From the NCBI GenBank assembly GCA_032027085.1, contig JAVSMS010000001.1:3573730-3637729 (forward strand): a stretch of DNA of 64,000 nucleotides, in the 5' to 3' direction. The notes under the pieces were generated by a model. The model was not told the origin of the DNA, did not search any database, and saw only the letters and a program-made list of their open reading frames with translations. Below are positions 38,176 through 47,171 of the stretch, in pieces (the stretch's first letter is position 1; each line of letters begins with the position of its first letter). The position numbers and the translations under genes were made by a program. Origin of the DNA: Pseudorhodoplanes sp. Its GTDB lineage: Bacteria; Pseudomonadota; Alphaproteobacteria; Rhizobiales; Xanthobacteraceae.

Positions 38176-38388
38176 ATGCAGTTGCACTTTGACTCTCCGG
38201 CCGGGTCTTCCCGTTTGGCCGTCATCCCTTTCTTTCAGCGTCCCGTCTGCCCCCGTTGCGGCGACACGATGTTCGCGGCGACAGCAACCGAATATTTTGG
38301 CAGTGGCCTCATCCGCCATTCCTGGTCCTGCGAAATTTGCCAGCACGAATTCCAGACCGCGGTGGAATTGCCTTCAGATCTGCAATAA
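38176..38388 (+). CDS. Small zinc-ribbon protein
   Basis: A 70-residue protein. The ATG at 38176 is chosen because GGAGGAGG lies 4-11 bases upstream; a TTG at 38161 is the alternative. Two paired cysteine knuckles, CPRCGD and CEICQHEF, about 25 residues apart, form a zinc-ribbon-like fold. A glutamine/leucine start and acidic end complete it. No named family was recognised. The strong ribosome-binding site suggests it is well expressed. Confidence 0.65.
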   Translation: MQLHFDSPAGSSRLAVIPFFQRPVCPRCGDTMFAATATEYFGSGLIRHSWSCEICQHEFQTAVELPSDLQ

Positions 38389-38470
38389 CGCGATGAATTG
38401 ATGCATCCTGCCGGGATGAAACCTTGCAGCTGCGGGGTTTTATGCCTGATGTCGCAATGGGGGATGCATC

Positions 38471-38893
38471 ATGGACCTCTATCGTTGGCGGTTTTTCGGA
38501 TGCGTTTGTGTTCTGCTGCTGGCCTCGCCGGCGATCGCTCAGACAGTGAATCTCCGGGCCGAGCTGAAGGGCAGCAATGAAGTGCCGCCGCTCAATCTCG
38601 CCGGCAGCGGGCAAGTCGCTGCGATCTTCGATCCGGCGACCAAGAAGCTGTCCTGGAAAGGCAGTCTGTCCAACCTGACCGCGGCGCCAACCATGGCGCA
38701 TTTCCACGGTCCGGCCGAGGCCAGCAAGAATGCCGGAGTCCAGGTAACCATCCCCGATCCGGGCTCTTCCTTCTCGGGCGAAGCCACCCTCACCGACCAG
38801 CAGATCCGCGATATGCTGGCCGGCATGTGGTACGTGAACATCCATACGGCCGCCCACCCAGCCGGAGAGCTTCGCGGCCAGTTGCTGAAATAA
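38471..38893 (+). CDS. CHRD domain-containing secreted protein
   Basis: Exported protein of 140 residues with a signal peptide (FFGCVCVLLLASPAIAQ, cleavage after IAQ). One CHRD domain fills the rest: LKGSNEVPPLNLAGSGQV, TMAHFHGPAEASKNAGV, and MWYVNIHTAAHPAGELRGQ, which is the family's most conserved stretch. CHRD domains occur in chordin and in many bacterial exported proteins of unknown role. An intrinsic terminator follows it. Confidence 0.9.
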   Translation: MDLYRWRFFGCVCVLLLASPAIAQTVNLRAELKGSNEVPPLNLAGSGQVAAIFDPATKKLSWKGSLSNLTAAPTMAHFHGPAEASKNAGVQVTIPDPGSSFSGEATLTDQQIRDMLAGMWYVNIHTAAHPAGELRGQLLK

Positions 38894-38976
38894 GGGGCGG
38901 CAAATCTCCAGTTTTCGCTCGCCGCGTTCAGGGAGAGGCCGGCGCTCCAATCCACCCAGCATGCGCTGTGAGAAGA

Positions 38977-39003
38977 CCCGCCGGCCCCTGCCCGGCGGGT
39001 TTT
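38977..39003 (+). terminator. Rho-independent terminator after CHRD gene
   Basis: CCCGCCGG (38977-38984) pairs with CCGGCGGG (38992-38999) around a 7-nt loop and is followed by TTTT. It separates the CHRD gene from the downstream flavin hydroxylase. Confidence 0.8.
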
Positions 39004-39094
39004 GCATTTGTGCGGGATACAGCCCGCCGTTTATGACAGGTCTGCGCATGCTCGGCGCTTGCGGCGTTGCGGCAGAGGTGGACAGGAGACGAGA

Positions 39095-40276
39095 ATGGCG
39101 AAGGCGAACGGGGATTTGCCCTTTCTGGTGGCGGGCGGCGGCATTGGCGGGCTGGTGACGGCCTATGCGCTGGCGTTGAAGGGGTTTCGAGTTCACGTCC
39201 TCGAACAGGCCGACGAATTCCGGGAGGTCGGCGCCGGCATCCAGCTCGGCCCGAATATTTTCACCGCCCTGGAGAAAATCGGACTCAAGGACGCCATGCT
39301 GGCGGATGCCTGGGTGCCGAACCGCCAGCAGATGCGCGACGGCCTGACCGGCAAGCTAATCACCGAGGTGCCGCTGGGCGAGGACTTCAAAAGGCGTTTT
39401 GGGCAGCCCTACGCCGTCACCCACCGCCACGACATTCTCGCCGTCTATCTGAAGGCCTGCCAAAGCAACAATCTGATCAGCCTGGAAACCGGCCGCGAGG
39501 TCGTCGATTTCGACGACGATGGCAGCAAGGTCACCGCCATCCTCGCCTCCGGCGAGCGCATCGAAGGCCGGGCTTTGATCGGCTGCGACGGATTGTGGTC
39601 GAAGGTCAGGCAGAAGATCGTCGGCGACGGCAAGCCGCGCGTGTCCGGCCATATCGCCTATCGCGCCGTCCTGCGGCGCGACGAGGTGCCGGAAGATCTA
39701 TGGGGGCCGGATGTGGTTCTCTGGGCCGGCCCGCGCACCCATCTCGTGCACTACCCGCTGCGCCGTGGCGAGCTCTACAACCTCGTCGCCGTCTTCCATT
39801 CGGAGCATTACGTCGAGGGATGGAATACAGAAGGCGACAAGGCGCTGCTGGACGAGCATTTCAAAGGCCAGCGTCCCGAAGTTATGCGCCTCATCGAACG
39901 CATCAATGTGTGGAAGTTCTGGGTGCTGTGCGACCGCGAACCGGTGAAGAACTGGTCAAAAGGCCGCGTGACGCTCCTCGGCGACGCCGCGCATCCCATG
40001 CTGCAATATCTCGCACAAGGCGCGTGTCAGGCGACGGAAGACGCGGTGTGGCTGGCGGAGAAAGTCGCCGCGCAGCCCGACAATCTGCCCGCAGCGTTCG
40101 AGGCCTATCAGCAGCAGCGCTATCTGCGCACCGGACGCGTGCAGATCATGGCGCGAGTCTACGGTGAATTCTATCACGCACGCGGCGTCACCGCCGAACT
40201 GCGCGACATGATGCTGGCCGGACGCACGCCCGAACAATCCTTTGACGGCATCAGCTGGCTTTACGGCTCGATCTGA
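39095..40276 (+). CDS. FAD-dependent aromatic hydroxylase, 3-hydroxybenzoate 6-monooxygenase-like
   Basis: Class A flavoprotein monooxygenase of 393 residues from the ATG at 39095 with GGAG upstream. It shows the FAD Rossmann motif GGGIGG (14-19), AGIQLGPN, the DG motif CDGLWSKVR (about 186-194), and LLGDAAHPMLQYLAQGA (about 296-312). EVGAGIQLGPN, PLRRGELYNLVAVF and HPMLQYLAQGA resemble 3-hydroxybenzoate 6-hydroxylases, which form gentisate with NADH; salicylate hydroxylase is the main alternative. No ring-cleaving gentisate dioxygenase is in the window. Confidence 0.8.
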   Translation: MAKANGDLPFLVAGGGIGGLVTAYALALKGFRVHVLEQADEFREVGAGIQLGPNIFTALEKIGLKDAMLADAWVPNRQQMRDGLTGKLITEVPLGEDFKRRFGQPYAVTHRHDILAVYLKACQSNNLISLETGREVVDFDDDGSKVTAILASGERIEGRALIGCDGLWSKVRQKIVGDGKPRVSGHIAYRAVLRRDEVPEDLWGPDVVLWAGPRTHLVHYPLRRGELYNLVAVFHSEHYVEGWNTEGDKALLDEHFKGQRPEVMRLIERINVWKFWVLCDREPVKNWSKGRVTLLGDAAHPMLQYLAQGACQATEDAVWLAEKVAAQPDNLPAAFEAYQQQRYLRTGRVQIMARVYGEFYHARGVTAELRDMMLAGRTPEQSFDGISWLYGSI

Positions 40277-40393
40277 GAAGATGCGTCATGCCCGCGCCAA
40301 TCGCGGGCATCCACGTGCTTACGACGAGCGCGCCAAAGATCTGGATGTCCGGGACAAGCCCGGCCATGATCATGACTTGGTCTGTACCGATCG
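40277..40393. repeat. Intergenic palindromic element between convergent genes
   Basis: It holds ATGCCCGCG/CGCGGGCAT (40288-40296 with 40302-40310) and TCCGGGACAAGCCCGG (CCGGG/CCCGG, 40349-40353 with 40359-40363). The layout and the second hairpin with its GCCATGA flank resemble the element at 1524-1673. It sits between two gene 3' ends and is probably a dispersed repeat that also limits read-through. Confidence 0.65.
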
Positions 40394-41245
40394 TCAGAAC
40401 CACCCGTAAAGTTTCGCCGGATTGTCGACCAGAAGCTTTTTCTGCAGTTCGGGCGACGGCGCGATGAGCGGCACGAGATCGACCAGATCGGCTTCGTCAC
40501 AGACATGCGTTGAATTGGGATGCGGAAAGTCCGTGCCCCACAACACGCGGTCCGGAATCGCCTCGACGATCTTGCGCGCGATCGGCACCGCCTTGTCATA
40601 AGGCGGCAGATCGATGCGCTCCGAACCGCAGACCTTGATCCAGCAGCGGTCGAGCTTGGCGATATCAAGCAGTGCCTTCAATGGTTCCTGGTCAACGCCT
40701 GCCGCCGCCGGCACACGCGCCATGTGATCGATCACAAAGGTCAGCGGCAGCGCCTTGATCATGTCGGACAACGGAAGGACGTTGGCGGCATCAAGATGCA
40801 GCACCACATGCCATCCCAGCGGCTTGATGCGCTTGATGACATTATTGAACACGCTCATGTCCGGCGTGCCGCCGAGATGTTTCACGAAATTGAAGCGCAC
40901 GCCGCGCACGCCGGCTTGGCTCATCTTCGCGAGATCGTCGCCGGAAATCGTGTCGTCCACAATCGCCACGCCGCGATAATTGTCAGGCCGCCAAGCCAGG
41001 GCATCGAGCATCGCGGCATTGTCCTTGCCGTGACAGCTCGCCTGCACGATCACCGCGCGTTCGATGCCAAGATGGTCGTGCAGCGCCGCAAGCGCCTCCT
41101 TCGGCGCATCTTCCGGCGTGTAGCGGCGGTTCGGTGCGTAGGGAAATTTGGCGGCGGGCCCGAAGACATGACAATGCGCGTCGGTCGCGCCCGCCGGCAT
41201 CTGGTAGCGCGGCTTGCGCCGCGCCGACAGGTCGTGTGCAGTCAT
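40394..41245 (-). CDS. Cytoplasmic amidohydrolase, 2-pyrone-4,6-dicarboxylate hydrolase-like
   Basis: TIM-barrel amidohydrolase of 283 residues of the LigI/COG3618 type. Visible features are GATDAHCHVFGP at about 20-31, VQASCHGKDN, GVRGVRFNFVKH, FVIDHMARVP and LWGTDFPHPN near residue 235. The last two are typical of 2-pyrone-4,6-dicarboxylate lactonase and related lactone hydrolases. There is no signal peptide. It lies 19 bp upstream-adjacent to the Bug receptor gene on the same strand, within an aromatic-acid-like cluster. The exact lactone or imide substrate is unknown. Confidence 0.78.
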   Translation of the reverse strand: MTAHDLSARRKPRYQMPAGATDAHCHVFGPAAKFPYAPNRRYTPEDAPKEALAALHDHLGIERAVIVQASCHGKDNAAMLDALAWRPDNYRGVAIVDDTISGDDLAKMSQAGVRGVRFNFVKHLGGTPDMSVFNNVIKRIKPLGWHVVLHLDAANVLPLSDMIKALPLTFVIDHMARVPAAAGVDQEPLKALLDIAKLDRCWIKVCGSERIDLPPYDKAVPIARKIVEAIPDRVLWGTDFPHPNSTHVCDEADLVDLVPLIAPSPELQKKLLVDNPAKLYGWF

Positions 41246-41264
41246 ATAGTCTTGCTTTATCTTA

Positions 41265-42257
41265 TCAACGCTTCTCGATCTTGGCGTCGGTGATCACCTT
41301 CGACCACTTGGCGATGTCCGCTTTCAGGCGATCCTGAATTTCCTGCGGGGTCGAGCCCTTGGCTTCGATGCCGAGTTCAAGCGCCTTCTTCTTCACTGCC
41401 GGATCGGAAAGCACTTCGTTCAGCGCCTTGTTCAAGGTCGCGATGACATCGGCGGGCGTGCCGGCCGGCGCGAAGATCGCGTTCCACGACGTAACTTCGA
41501 AGTTGGGCACCGTCGACTTGACCGTTGGAGCGCCAGGCAGATATTCGGCCTTGTTCGGGCCCGACGTGCCAACGGGGATGAATTTCTTGGCTTCGAGGCC
41601 GCCGCGCAGAGCAGCATAGAACTCGGCCGCCATTTGCACGTCGTTACGTTCAAGGCCGATGAGAACGTCACCCGACGTCTTGAAGGGTACGATCACAACG
41701 TTGATGCCCGCCGTCGATTTGAACAATTCGGCTCCCAGGTTCTGGCTCGATCCAGCGGCGATGGTGCCGAGGTTGAGTCCGCCGGGCTTCTCCTTTGCTG
41801 CCTTGATGAAATCGGCCAGCGTCTTGTAGGGACCATTGGCACTGGTCACGAAGATCAGGTCGAAATAGCCCATCGCCGAAACCGGCACGAAATCCTTCAG
41901 CGGATCGAAGGGCAGGCTCTTGAACAGGCCGACGCTGACCGCGGTCCCGTTCGACAACACAGCCAGCGTATAGCCATCCGCCGGCGACTGCAGAACCGCG
42001 CGCGCCGCGGTGATGCCGCCCGCACCCGGACTGTTCTCGACGACGAAGCGCTGGCCAAGTTTTTCGCTGAGCTTTTCTGCCACCAGTCGCGTGGTGATGT
42101 CGGCGACGCCACCGGCGCCAAATGGCAGGATCAGGCGTACCGGTTTCTCCGGATATTTGGCCTCCGCCTGGACCGGCAACGCCAGCGCAATGGCGGCCAG
42201 TCCGGCCACCAGAAATTTGCCAAGCAGCCCGCCGGTTAAGGTGTGATTGTGAGACAT
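41265..42257 (-). CDS. Bug-type tripartite tricarboxylate transporter substrate-binding protein
   Basis: Periplasmic receptor of about 330 residues. The ATG at 42257 has GGAGAG upstream; the frame is open to 42263. The signal peptide is LLGKFLVAGLAAIALALPVQAEA. The mature protein has YPEKPVRLILPFGAGGVADITTR-type and VVENSPGAGG segments, the hallmarks of the TctC/Bug family. Bug receptors bind organic acids and related ligands. No TctA/TctB membrane genes are in the window, as is common for these orphan receptors. It is flanked by two amidohydrolases, so a carboxylate ligand from the same pathway is likely. Confidence 0.88.
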   Translation of the reverse strand: MSHNHTLTGGLLGKFLVAGLAAIALALPVQAEAKYPEKPVRLILPFGAGGVADITTRLVAEKLSEKLGQRFVVENSPGAGGITAARAVLQSPADGYTLAVLSNGTAVSVGLFKSLPFDPLKDFVPVSAMGYFDLIFVTSANGPYKTLADFIKAAKEKPGGLNLGTIAAGSSQNLGAELFKSTAGINVVIVPFKTSGDVLIGLERNDVQMAAEFYAALRGGLEAKKFIPVGTSGPNKAEYLPGAPTVKSTVPNFEVTSWNAIFAPAGTPADVIATLNKALNEVLSDPAVKKKALELGIEAKGSTPQEIQDRLKADIAKWSKVITDAKIEKR

Positions 42258-42361
42258 CAGCACTCTCCTTCGATCAAGGCATCAGAAAGCAGAATTTGCG
42301 GCGCGAGTTCAAGTGCGAAAACGCGCCGCTCCAAACTGCAGTAGATCAGATCAGGCCTGGA

Positions 42362-42823
42362 TTAGACTTCCCTGCCAAGCTTGCGGTCGAGGGAATATGG
42401 CCCGCCGCCGCGCAAGACCATCGCAAGGAAGATGAGACCCCAAAACAGCGGATATTCGTAACCGCGAATGTTCCAGGCATAGCCGTTGGGAATGTGCACC
42501 CAGATGATGACGAGAAATTCGATCACAAGCAGGGCCGCGATCACGCGGGTGAACAGACCCAGCATGATCAGGATGGCGCCCGCTGTTTCGAGGAAGATCA
42601 CGACATAAGCCAGCAACAGCGCCGGCTCTATGCCGCGCTTGGCGAGGCTGTTAGTGGCAAAAACCTGCGCGCCGGCCATCAGTTTCGGCCAGCCATGCGT
42701 GAACAGGATTGCACCCGCAGTGACACGAATGAGCGGCCAGTAAAGACTGGCGTAGTTCTCGTAGAATGAACCCAATCCCGTAATGACTGGTCTCGGATCG
42801 CGGCCCTTGTCTGCGTAAGTCAT
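42362..42823 (-). CDS. DoxX family membrane protein
   Basis: A 153-residue membrane protein with four helices. The DoxX pattern is visible: VTAGAILFTHGWPKLMAGA, FLETAGAILIMLGLFTRVIAALL and a C-terminal FWGLIFLAMVLRGGGPYSLD. DoxX-family proteins are often found with redox and catabolic genes; their activity is unclear. It lies between the Bug receptor and the Tat-exported amidohydrolase on the same strand. Confidence 0.85.
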   Translation of the reverse strand: MTYADKGRDPRPVITGLGSFYENYASLYWPLIRVTAGAILFTHGWPKLMAGAQVFATNSLAKRGIEPALLLAYVVIFLETAGAILIMLGLFTRVIAALLVIEFLVIIWVHIPNGYAWNIRGYEYPLFWGLIFLAMVLRGGGPYSLDRKLGREV

Positions 42824-42908
42824 GGCGTCCCCCTCTTGGCTTCTCCCTGATTAACCGAGGCGCTGAAGGAGTATTCCCTTGCACCGCCTTCTGACCGGAC
42901 GGGCGATC

Positions 42909-43856
42909 CTAACTCCATTTCAGCCGAGCGAGGATCGAACGGCCCATGATCCAGTCCTTGTCATCTTCCGAAAGGAATTTCAGCTCTTCCGTGAAATGCG
43001 CAAGGCGTTGGCGATATGAAGCCTTGGCGAATCCGTTGGTGACGTCGGTGCCCCAATAGCAGCGCTGTGGTCCATATGCGTCGAAAAGCCGCTGGATGTG
43101 GCCGGTCATGTCGCGGAAGGGATACGGCTCCGACGAATAGGCCGGCGCCGCCGAGAGCTTGACGGAGATGTTCGGATGCTTGGCCAAAGCCGCAGCCTGC
43201 TCGACCGCTTGGGGAATCTTCTGCTCCTTCACGACCTGAGATGAAATGCCCATGTGATCGATGATCAGCGTCAGATTGGGATGACGTTCGGCGATCGATC
43301 CGAAGAGTGGAAGCGTGCCCGCGGTGAGAAACATGATGGGAATGCCCGCTTTCTCCGCGGCCGGCCACAGCCAATCCGTCGTTCCATCCGTCAGCAACGC
43401 GGCTGCGCCTCCCAGAAATGTCAGCCGGATGCCGAGCATGCCCGGCTGCGCCTTCCATCGCGCGAGTTCTTCCGCGGTTTGCGGCTTCTTGAGTGGAATT
43501 CGGCCCATCACGCCAAACCGGTTCGGATATCGTTGGGCGGCCTCCAGCGCGTAATCGACCCGGTCACCTTCCCAGCTGGGCGGCACGATGATCGCGCGAT
43601 CGACGCCGTTTTCGTCCAGCAGCGGTACCAGTTTTTCGATGGTGAAAGGCTCGGGCAGTTGTGGTGGGAGCCCGGGGACCCATGGCCGTTCCGGTGTATT
43701 CGCCTTCCAGAGATGGACCTGGGTATCGACAATAACCCTCTTGCGGGCCGGTTTGGTTTTTTCCATGGTCTGGGCGGCCAACGGCTGCGCTCCGTGTGAT
43801 GCAAGGGCCGCGCCTGCGCCAAGGGCCCCGTTCATGAAACTGCGTCGTGACAGCAT
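42909..43856 (-). CDS. Tat-exported amidohydrolase (COG3618-like)
   Basis: A second TIM-barrel amidohydrolase, about 315 residues from the ATG at 43856; GGGGGGATC upstream is a better start signal than the TTG at 43874. The N-terminus MLSRRSFMNGALGAGAALASHG carries a twin-arginine motif and hydrophobic core, so it is probably sent folded to the periplasm. VIVDTQVHLW gives the barrel metal motif; LIIDHMGIS and YWGTDVTNG follow. It is related in type to the cytoplasmic enzyme at 40394 but in another compartment. It is divergent from the LysR gene. Confidence 0.78.
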   Translation of the reverse strand: MLSRRSFMNGALGAGAALASHGAQPLAAQTMEKTKPARKRVIVDTQVHLWKANTPERPWVPGLPPQLPEPFTIEKLVPLLDENGVDRAIIVPPSWEGDRVDYALEAAQRYPNRFGVMGRIPLKKPQTAEELARWKAQPGMLGIRLTFLGGAAALLTDGTTDWLWPAAEKAGIPIMFLTAGTLPLFGSIAERHPNLTLIIDHMGISSQVVKEQKIPQAVEQAAALAKHPNISVKLSAAPAYSSEPYPFRDMTGHIQRLFDAYGPQRCYWGTDVTNGFAKASYRQRLAHFTEELKFLSEDDKDWIMGRSILARLKWS

Positions 43857-43987
43857 TTTTGATCCCCCCGCCAATTGATTAGGCCGGCATGGCCTCGGCC
43901 GCGAGCGACGGGCGCATCCGCCATCCCTTTTGACCGCACGATAGGGAGGCTTCTCTATTTTCCAAATTTATAGTATCAATTTGCCGC

Positions 43988-44002
43988 ATTCATTTGGTGA
44001 AT
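43988..44002. promoter_or_regulatory. Candidate LysR-type operator
   Basis: The palindrome ATTCA-TTTGG-TGAAT contains a T-N11-A core, the usual LysR binding pattern. It lies in the 154-bp spacer between the divergent LysR gene and the amidohydrolase, about 9 bases upstream of the GTG start. It could control both directions. Function is inferred from position and symmetry only. Confidence 0.5.
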
Positions 44003-44010
44003 GAACTTTC

Positions 44011-44922
44011 GTGAATCTGAACAATCTTGATTTCAATCTGCTGCGGGTGCTCGACACCCTGATTGCGGAACGCAGCGTGACGCGATCCGCGGAGTTGCTG
44101 CGCCGGTCACAGCCGGCGGTCAGCAATGCGCTCCGCAGATTGCGGACCCTGCTGGGGGACGACCTGCTGGTCCGCGGCCCCAACGGACTGGTCCTGACCC
44201 CGCGCGCCGAAGCGATCCGGCAGCCTCTCCGGGACGCCATCGCCCAGATCGAAAAATGTCTCGGCGAAGAACAGCAGTTCGACCCCGCTCAGGCGAGCGG
44301 AACGCTGCGGCTGAGCGCGCCGGATCGCCTCAGTCTGGCGATCGTACCCGCGCTGTTTGACCGCTTGCGGCGGTTTGCCCCGCATATGTCGCTGCACATT
44401 GTCACCGCGGATCGCACGCGTGCGATGGATTTGCTGGATGCCGACCTGACCGACGTGGCGCTCGCCTGGTACGACGAGAAGCCGCATCATCTGAACACGG
44501 AGCGCCTATACGACGAAAAATTGTTCTGCGTGTTCCGTCGCGAACATCCGTTGGCAAAGGCTCGGAAACGCTTTGACATCGCGTCCGTGCTGTCATTTCC
44601 GCACCTGATCGTAAGCGCGACCGGTGCGCGGACCGCGATCTTTGACGAATTGCTCTCTCGTCACAATCTGCGGCGCGATCCGCTGGTGTCGGTATCGAAC
44701 TTCACGGCGGTGCCCCACCTGCTGTCGCGTAGCGACATGATCGGTGTTTTCACCGAACTGGCGTCAGGTGTTTTTGAGAAGTCTTTCGGCCTCGTCAAAC
44801 GGCCGGTGCCTTTGAACGTTGGCGTCATCACCACCAGCATGGTTTGGCATGTGCGCAATGACAGGGACCCCAAACATGCGTGGTTTCGAAAGCAGATCAA
44901 GGCGATCTATCGAAATCTTTAG
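44011..44922 (+). CDS. LysR family transcriptional regulator
   Basis: LysR regulator of 303 residues from a GTG. The N-terminal winged HTH is clear (LLRVLDTLIAERSVTRSAE, SQPAVSNALRRLR, DLLVRGPNGLVLTPRA). An effector domain runs from about residue 95 to the end. Its resemblance is to the NodD/PcpR-like branch with the LNNLDFNLLRVLD start. It is divergent from the aromatic-acid/amidohydrolase genes with a palindrome between, so it probably controls them. The inducer is unknown. Confidence 0.88.
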   Translation: MNLNNLDFNLLRVLDTLIAERSVTRSAELLRRSQPAVSNALRRLRTLLGDDLLVRGPNGLVLTPRAEAIRQPLRDAIAQIEKCLGEEQQFDPAQASGTLRLSAPDRLSLAIVPALFDRLRRFAPHMSLHIVTADRTRAMDLLDADLTDVALAWYDEKPHHLNTERLYDEKLFCVFRREHPLAKARKRFDIASVLSFPHLIVSATGARTAIFDELLSRHNLRRDPLVSVSNFTAVPHLLSRSDMIGVFTELASGVFEKSFGLVKRPVPLNVGVITTSMVWHVRNDRDPKHAWFRKQIKAIYRNL

Positions 44923-44960
44923 CCGACGCCGGCCGGAGTGAAACACCCGGTCTTGTGCCC

Positions 44961-46085
44961 TCACCGGTCGCCTTCCGCCCACTGCGCCTTGGTCCGGACG
45001 CGGAATTCCTCAAACCGGCCGGCCTCAATGGCGTCCCGCATCCCGCGCATCAGCGATTGATAATAAGCGAGATTGACGGTCGACAGCAGCATGGCGCCGA
45101 GCGTCTCGCTGGCCTTCACCAGGTGGTGCAGATAGGCGCGCGAATAAGTGCGCGTGACCGGATCATCGCTCTCCTCATCCAGCGGGCGCGGGTCGTCGGC
45201 ATGACGCGCATTCTTCAGATTAATCGCGCCGAAGCGGGTGAAGGCCAGCCCATGCCGGCCGTTGCGCGTCGGCATCACGCAGTCGAACATGTCGATGCCG
45301 CGAGCCACCGCTTCCACCAGGTCGTCGGGCGTCCCGACCCCCATCAGATAGCGCGGCTTGTTCACCGGCAATTCCGGGGCAACCGTCTCGATCATCGCCA
45401 GCATCACGTCCTGCGGCTCGCCGACAGCCAGCCCGCCAATGGCATAGCCATGAAAATCCATCGGCACCAGGGCGCGCGCGCTTTCGACGCGCAGAACCTT
45501 GTCATCGCCCCCCTGCACGATCCCGAACAGCGCCCGCCCCGCCGGCGCCATCTCAAACGCGCGCTTGCTGCGCTCCGCCCAGCGAAGCGACAATTGCGTG
45601 GCTCGCACGATGTCCTTGCGCTCCGCCGGCAGACGGATGCATTCGTCAAGCTGCATGGAAATGTCGGCACCGAGCAATTGCTGGATCTCGATCGAGCGCT
45701 CGGGCGTGAGTTCATACATCGACCCGTCCAGATGCGAGCGGAACGTCACCGCCTTGTCGTCAATCTTGCGCAATTGCGATAGCGACATGACCTGGAAGCC
45801 GCCGGAATCGGTGAGGATCGCGTGCGGCCAACTCATGAATTTGTGCAGGCCGCCAAGGGCGGCAATTCGCTCGGCACCCGGCCGCAACATCAGGTGATAG
45901 GTGTTGCCGAGCAGGATATCGGCGCCGGTCGCGCGCACATCCTCGGGTTTCATGGCTTTGACGGTAGCTTGCGTGCCGACCGGCATGAAAGCCGGCGTCG
46001 CCACCGTGCCGTGCGGGGTTGAAATCTCGCCGCGCCGGGCTGTGCCGTCGGTCTTGATCAGGTTGAAACTGAAGAGGCTCGACAT
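44961..46085 (-). CDS. tgt: tRNA-guanine transglycosylase Tgt lacking the zinc-site residues
   Basis: Exchanges guanine-34 of GUN anticodons for preQ1 in queuosine synthesis. It has 374 residues. Catalytic acids are kept: D93 in [10 protein letters not shown], the D147-E-C149 substrate pocket, and nucleophile D268 in [14 protein letters not shown]. The four zinc ligands known from Zymomonas Tgt (Cys318, Cys320, Cys323, His349) fall at S306, D308, T311 and V337 here, with the same spacing. The next conserved block, YSRAYLHH, is intact. The gene follows queA by 6 bp, as expected for an operon. Confidence 0.93.
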   Translation of the reverse strand: MSSLFSFNLIKTDGTARRGEISTPHGTVATPAFMPVGTQATVKAMKPEDVRATGADILLGNTYHLMLRPGAERIAALGGLHKFMSWPHAILTDSGGFQVMSLSQLRKIDDKAVTFRSHLDGSMYELTPERSIEIQQLLGADISMQLDECIRLPAERKDIVRATQLSLRWAERSKRAFEMAPAGRALFGIVQGGDDKVLRVESARALVPMDFHGYAIGGLAVGEPQDVMLAMIETVAPELPVNKPRYLMGVGTPDDLVEAVARGIDMFDCVMPTRNGRHGLAFTRFGAINLKNARHADDPRPLDEESDDPVTRTYSRAYLHHLVKASETLGAMLLSTVNLAYYQSLMRGMRDAIEAGRFEEFRVRTKAQWAEGDR

Positions 46086-46091
46086 TCGCTT

Positions 46092-47171
46092 TCAAAGCGC
46101 CGGATGAAGCAGGCAGGCGTCGCCGTAGGAATAGAAGCGATAGTCCGAGGACAGCGCATGCGCATAGGCGCGCTTCATCAGATCGAGACCGGAAAAAGCC
46201 GAGACGAGCATGAACAGAGTCGAGCGCGGCAGATGGAAATTGGTCATCAACAGGTCGACGGCGCGGAAGCGATATCCGGGCGTGATGAAAATGGCGGTCT
46301 CGCCGGAAAACGGCCGCAACTTTCCATCTTCATCCGCCGCACTTTCCAGAAGCCGTAGTGAGGTTGACCCGACAGCGACAATCCGCCCGCCTTTCGCCCT
46401 TGCCTCATTAAGAGCGGCGGCCGTGCTGGCGCTGATCTCGCCCCATTCCGGGTACATCTTGTGATCCAAGGTATCCTCGGTCTTGACCGGCAGGAAAGTG
46501 CCGGCGCCGACATGCAGGGTGACGCGGTGCGTCGCAACGCCACGATCCTGCAATCTTTCGAGCAGGTTGTCGCTGAAATGCAGCCCGGCGGTCGGCGCGG
46601 CGACCGATCCTTCATCGGTCGCAAACATGGTCTGGTAGTCGGTGCGGTCCTGCTCGTCGGCGGCGCGTTTTGACGCGATATAGGGCGGCAACGGCATGTC
46701 GCCGCGTTCTTCAATCGCCTGATCCAGCACCGGACCATGAAAAGCGAATGAAAGCGTCACTTCACCGCCCTCACCCTTTGCCTCAACAGTCGCGTCAAGC
46801 TGACCGAGAAAGCACACCTTGCCCTCGTCGCCAAAACGCAGCGTGTCGCCTGGCTCGAGCCGCTTGCCCGGCTTGGCGAAGGCCAGCCAGCGGGAGCCGT
46901 CCAGCCGCTTGTGCAGCGTCGCCTCGATCGTCACGTCCTCGCCGCGGCCGATCCTGCGGCCGGTCAGCCGTGCGGGAATGACCTTGGTGTCGTTGACGAC
47001 CAGCGCGTCGCCCGGCTGCAGCAATTCGGGCAGGTCGCGCACCGAGCGGTCCTGCCAGTCCGGATCGGCACCCGGGGTGACGACCAGAAGTTTCGCCGCG
47101 TCGCGCGGCGATACCGGCCGCAGCGCAATGCGGTCGGGCGGCAGGTTGAAATCGAATAGATCGGTACGCAT
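46092..47171 (-). CDS. queA: S-adenosylmethionine:tRNA ribosyltransferase-isomerase QueA
   Basis: Transfers the ribosyl part of SAM to preQ1-34 of tRNA to form epoxyqueuosine. It has 359 residues. Visible signatures are [19 protein letters not shown] at the start, [11 protein letters not shown], the central LPPYI followed by [23 protein letters not shown], and [15 protein letters not shown]-type sequence, all diagnostic of QueA. tgt follows directly. Confidence 0.96.
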   Translation of the reverse strand: MRTDLFDFNLPPDRIALRPVSPRDAAKLLVVTPGADPDWQDRSVRDLPELLQPGDALVVNDTKVIPARLTGRRIGRGEDVTIEATLHKRLDGSRWLAFAKPGKRLEPGDTLRFGDEGKVCFLGQLDATVEAKGEGGEVTLSFAFHGPVLDQAIEERGDMPLPPYIASKRAADEQDRTDYQTMFATDEGSVAAPTAGLHFSDNLLERLQDRGVATHRVTLHVGAGTFLPVKTEDTLDHKMYPEWGEISASTAAALNEARAKGGRIVAVGSTSLRLLESAADEDGKLRPFSGETAIFITPGYRFRAVDLLMTNFHLPRSTLFMLVSAFSGLDLMKRAYAHALSSDYRFYSYGDACLLHPAL

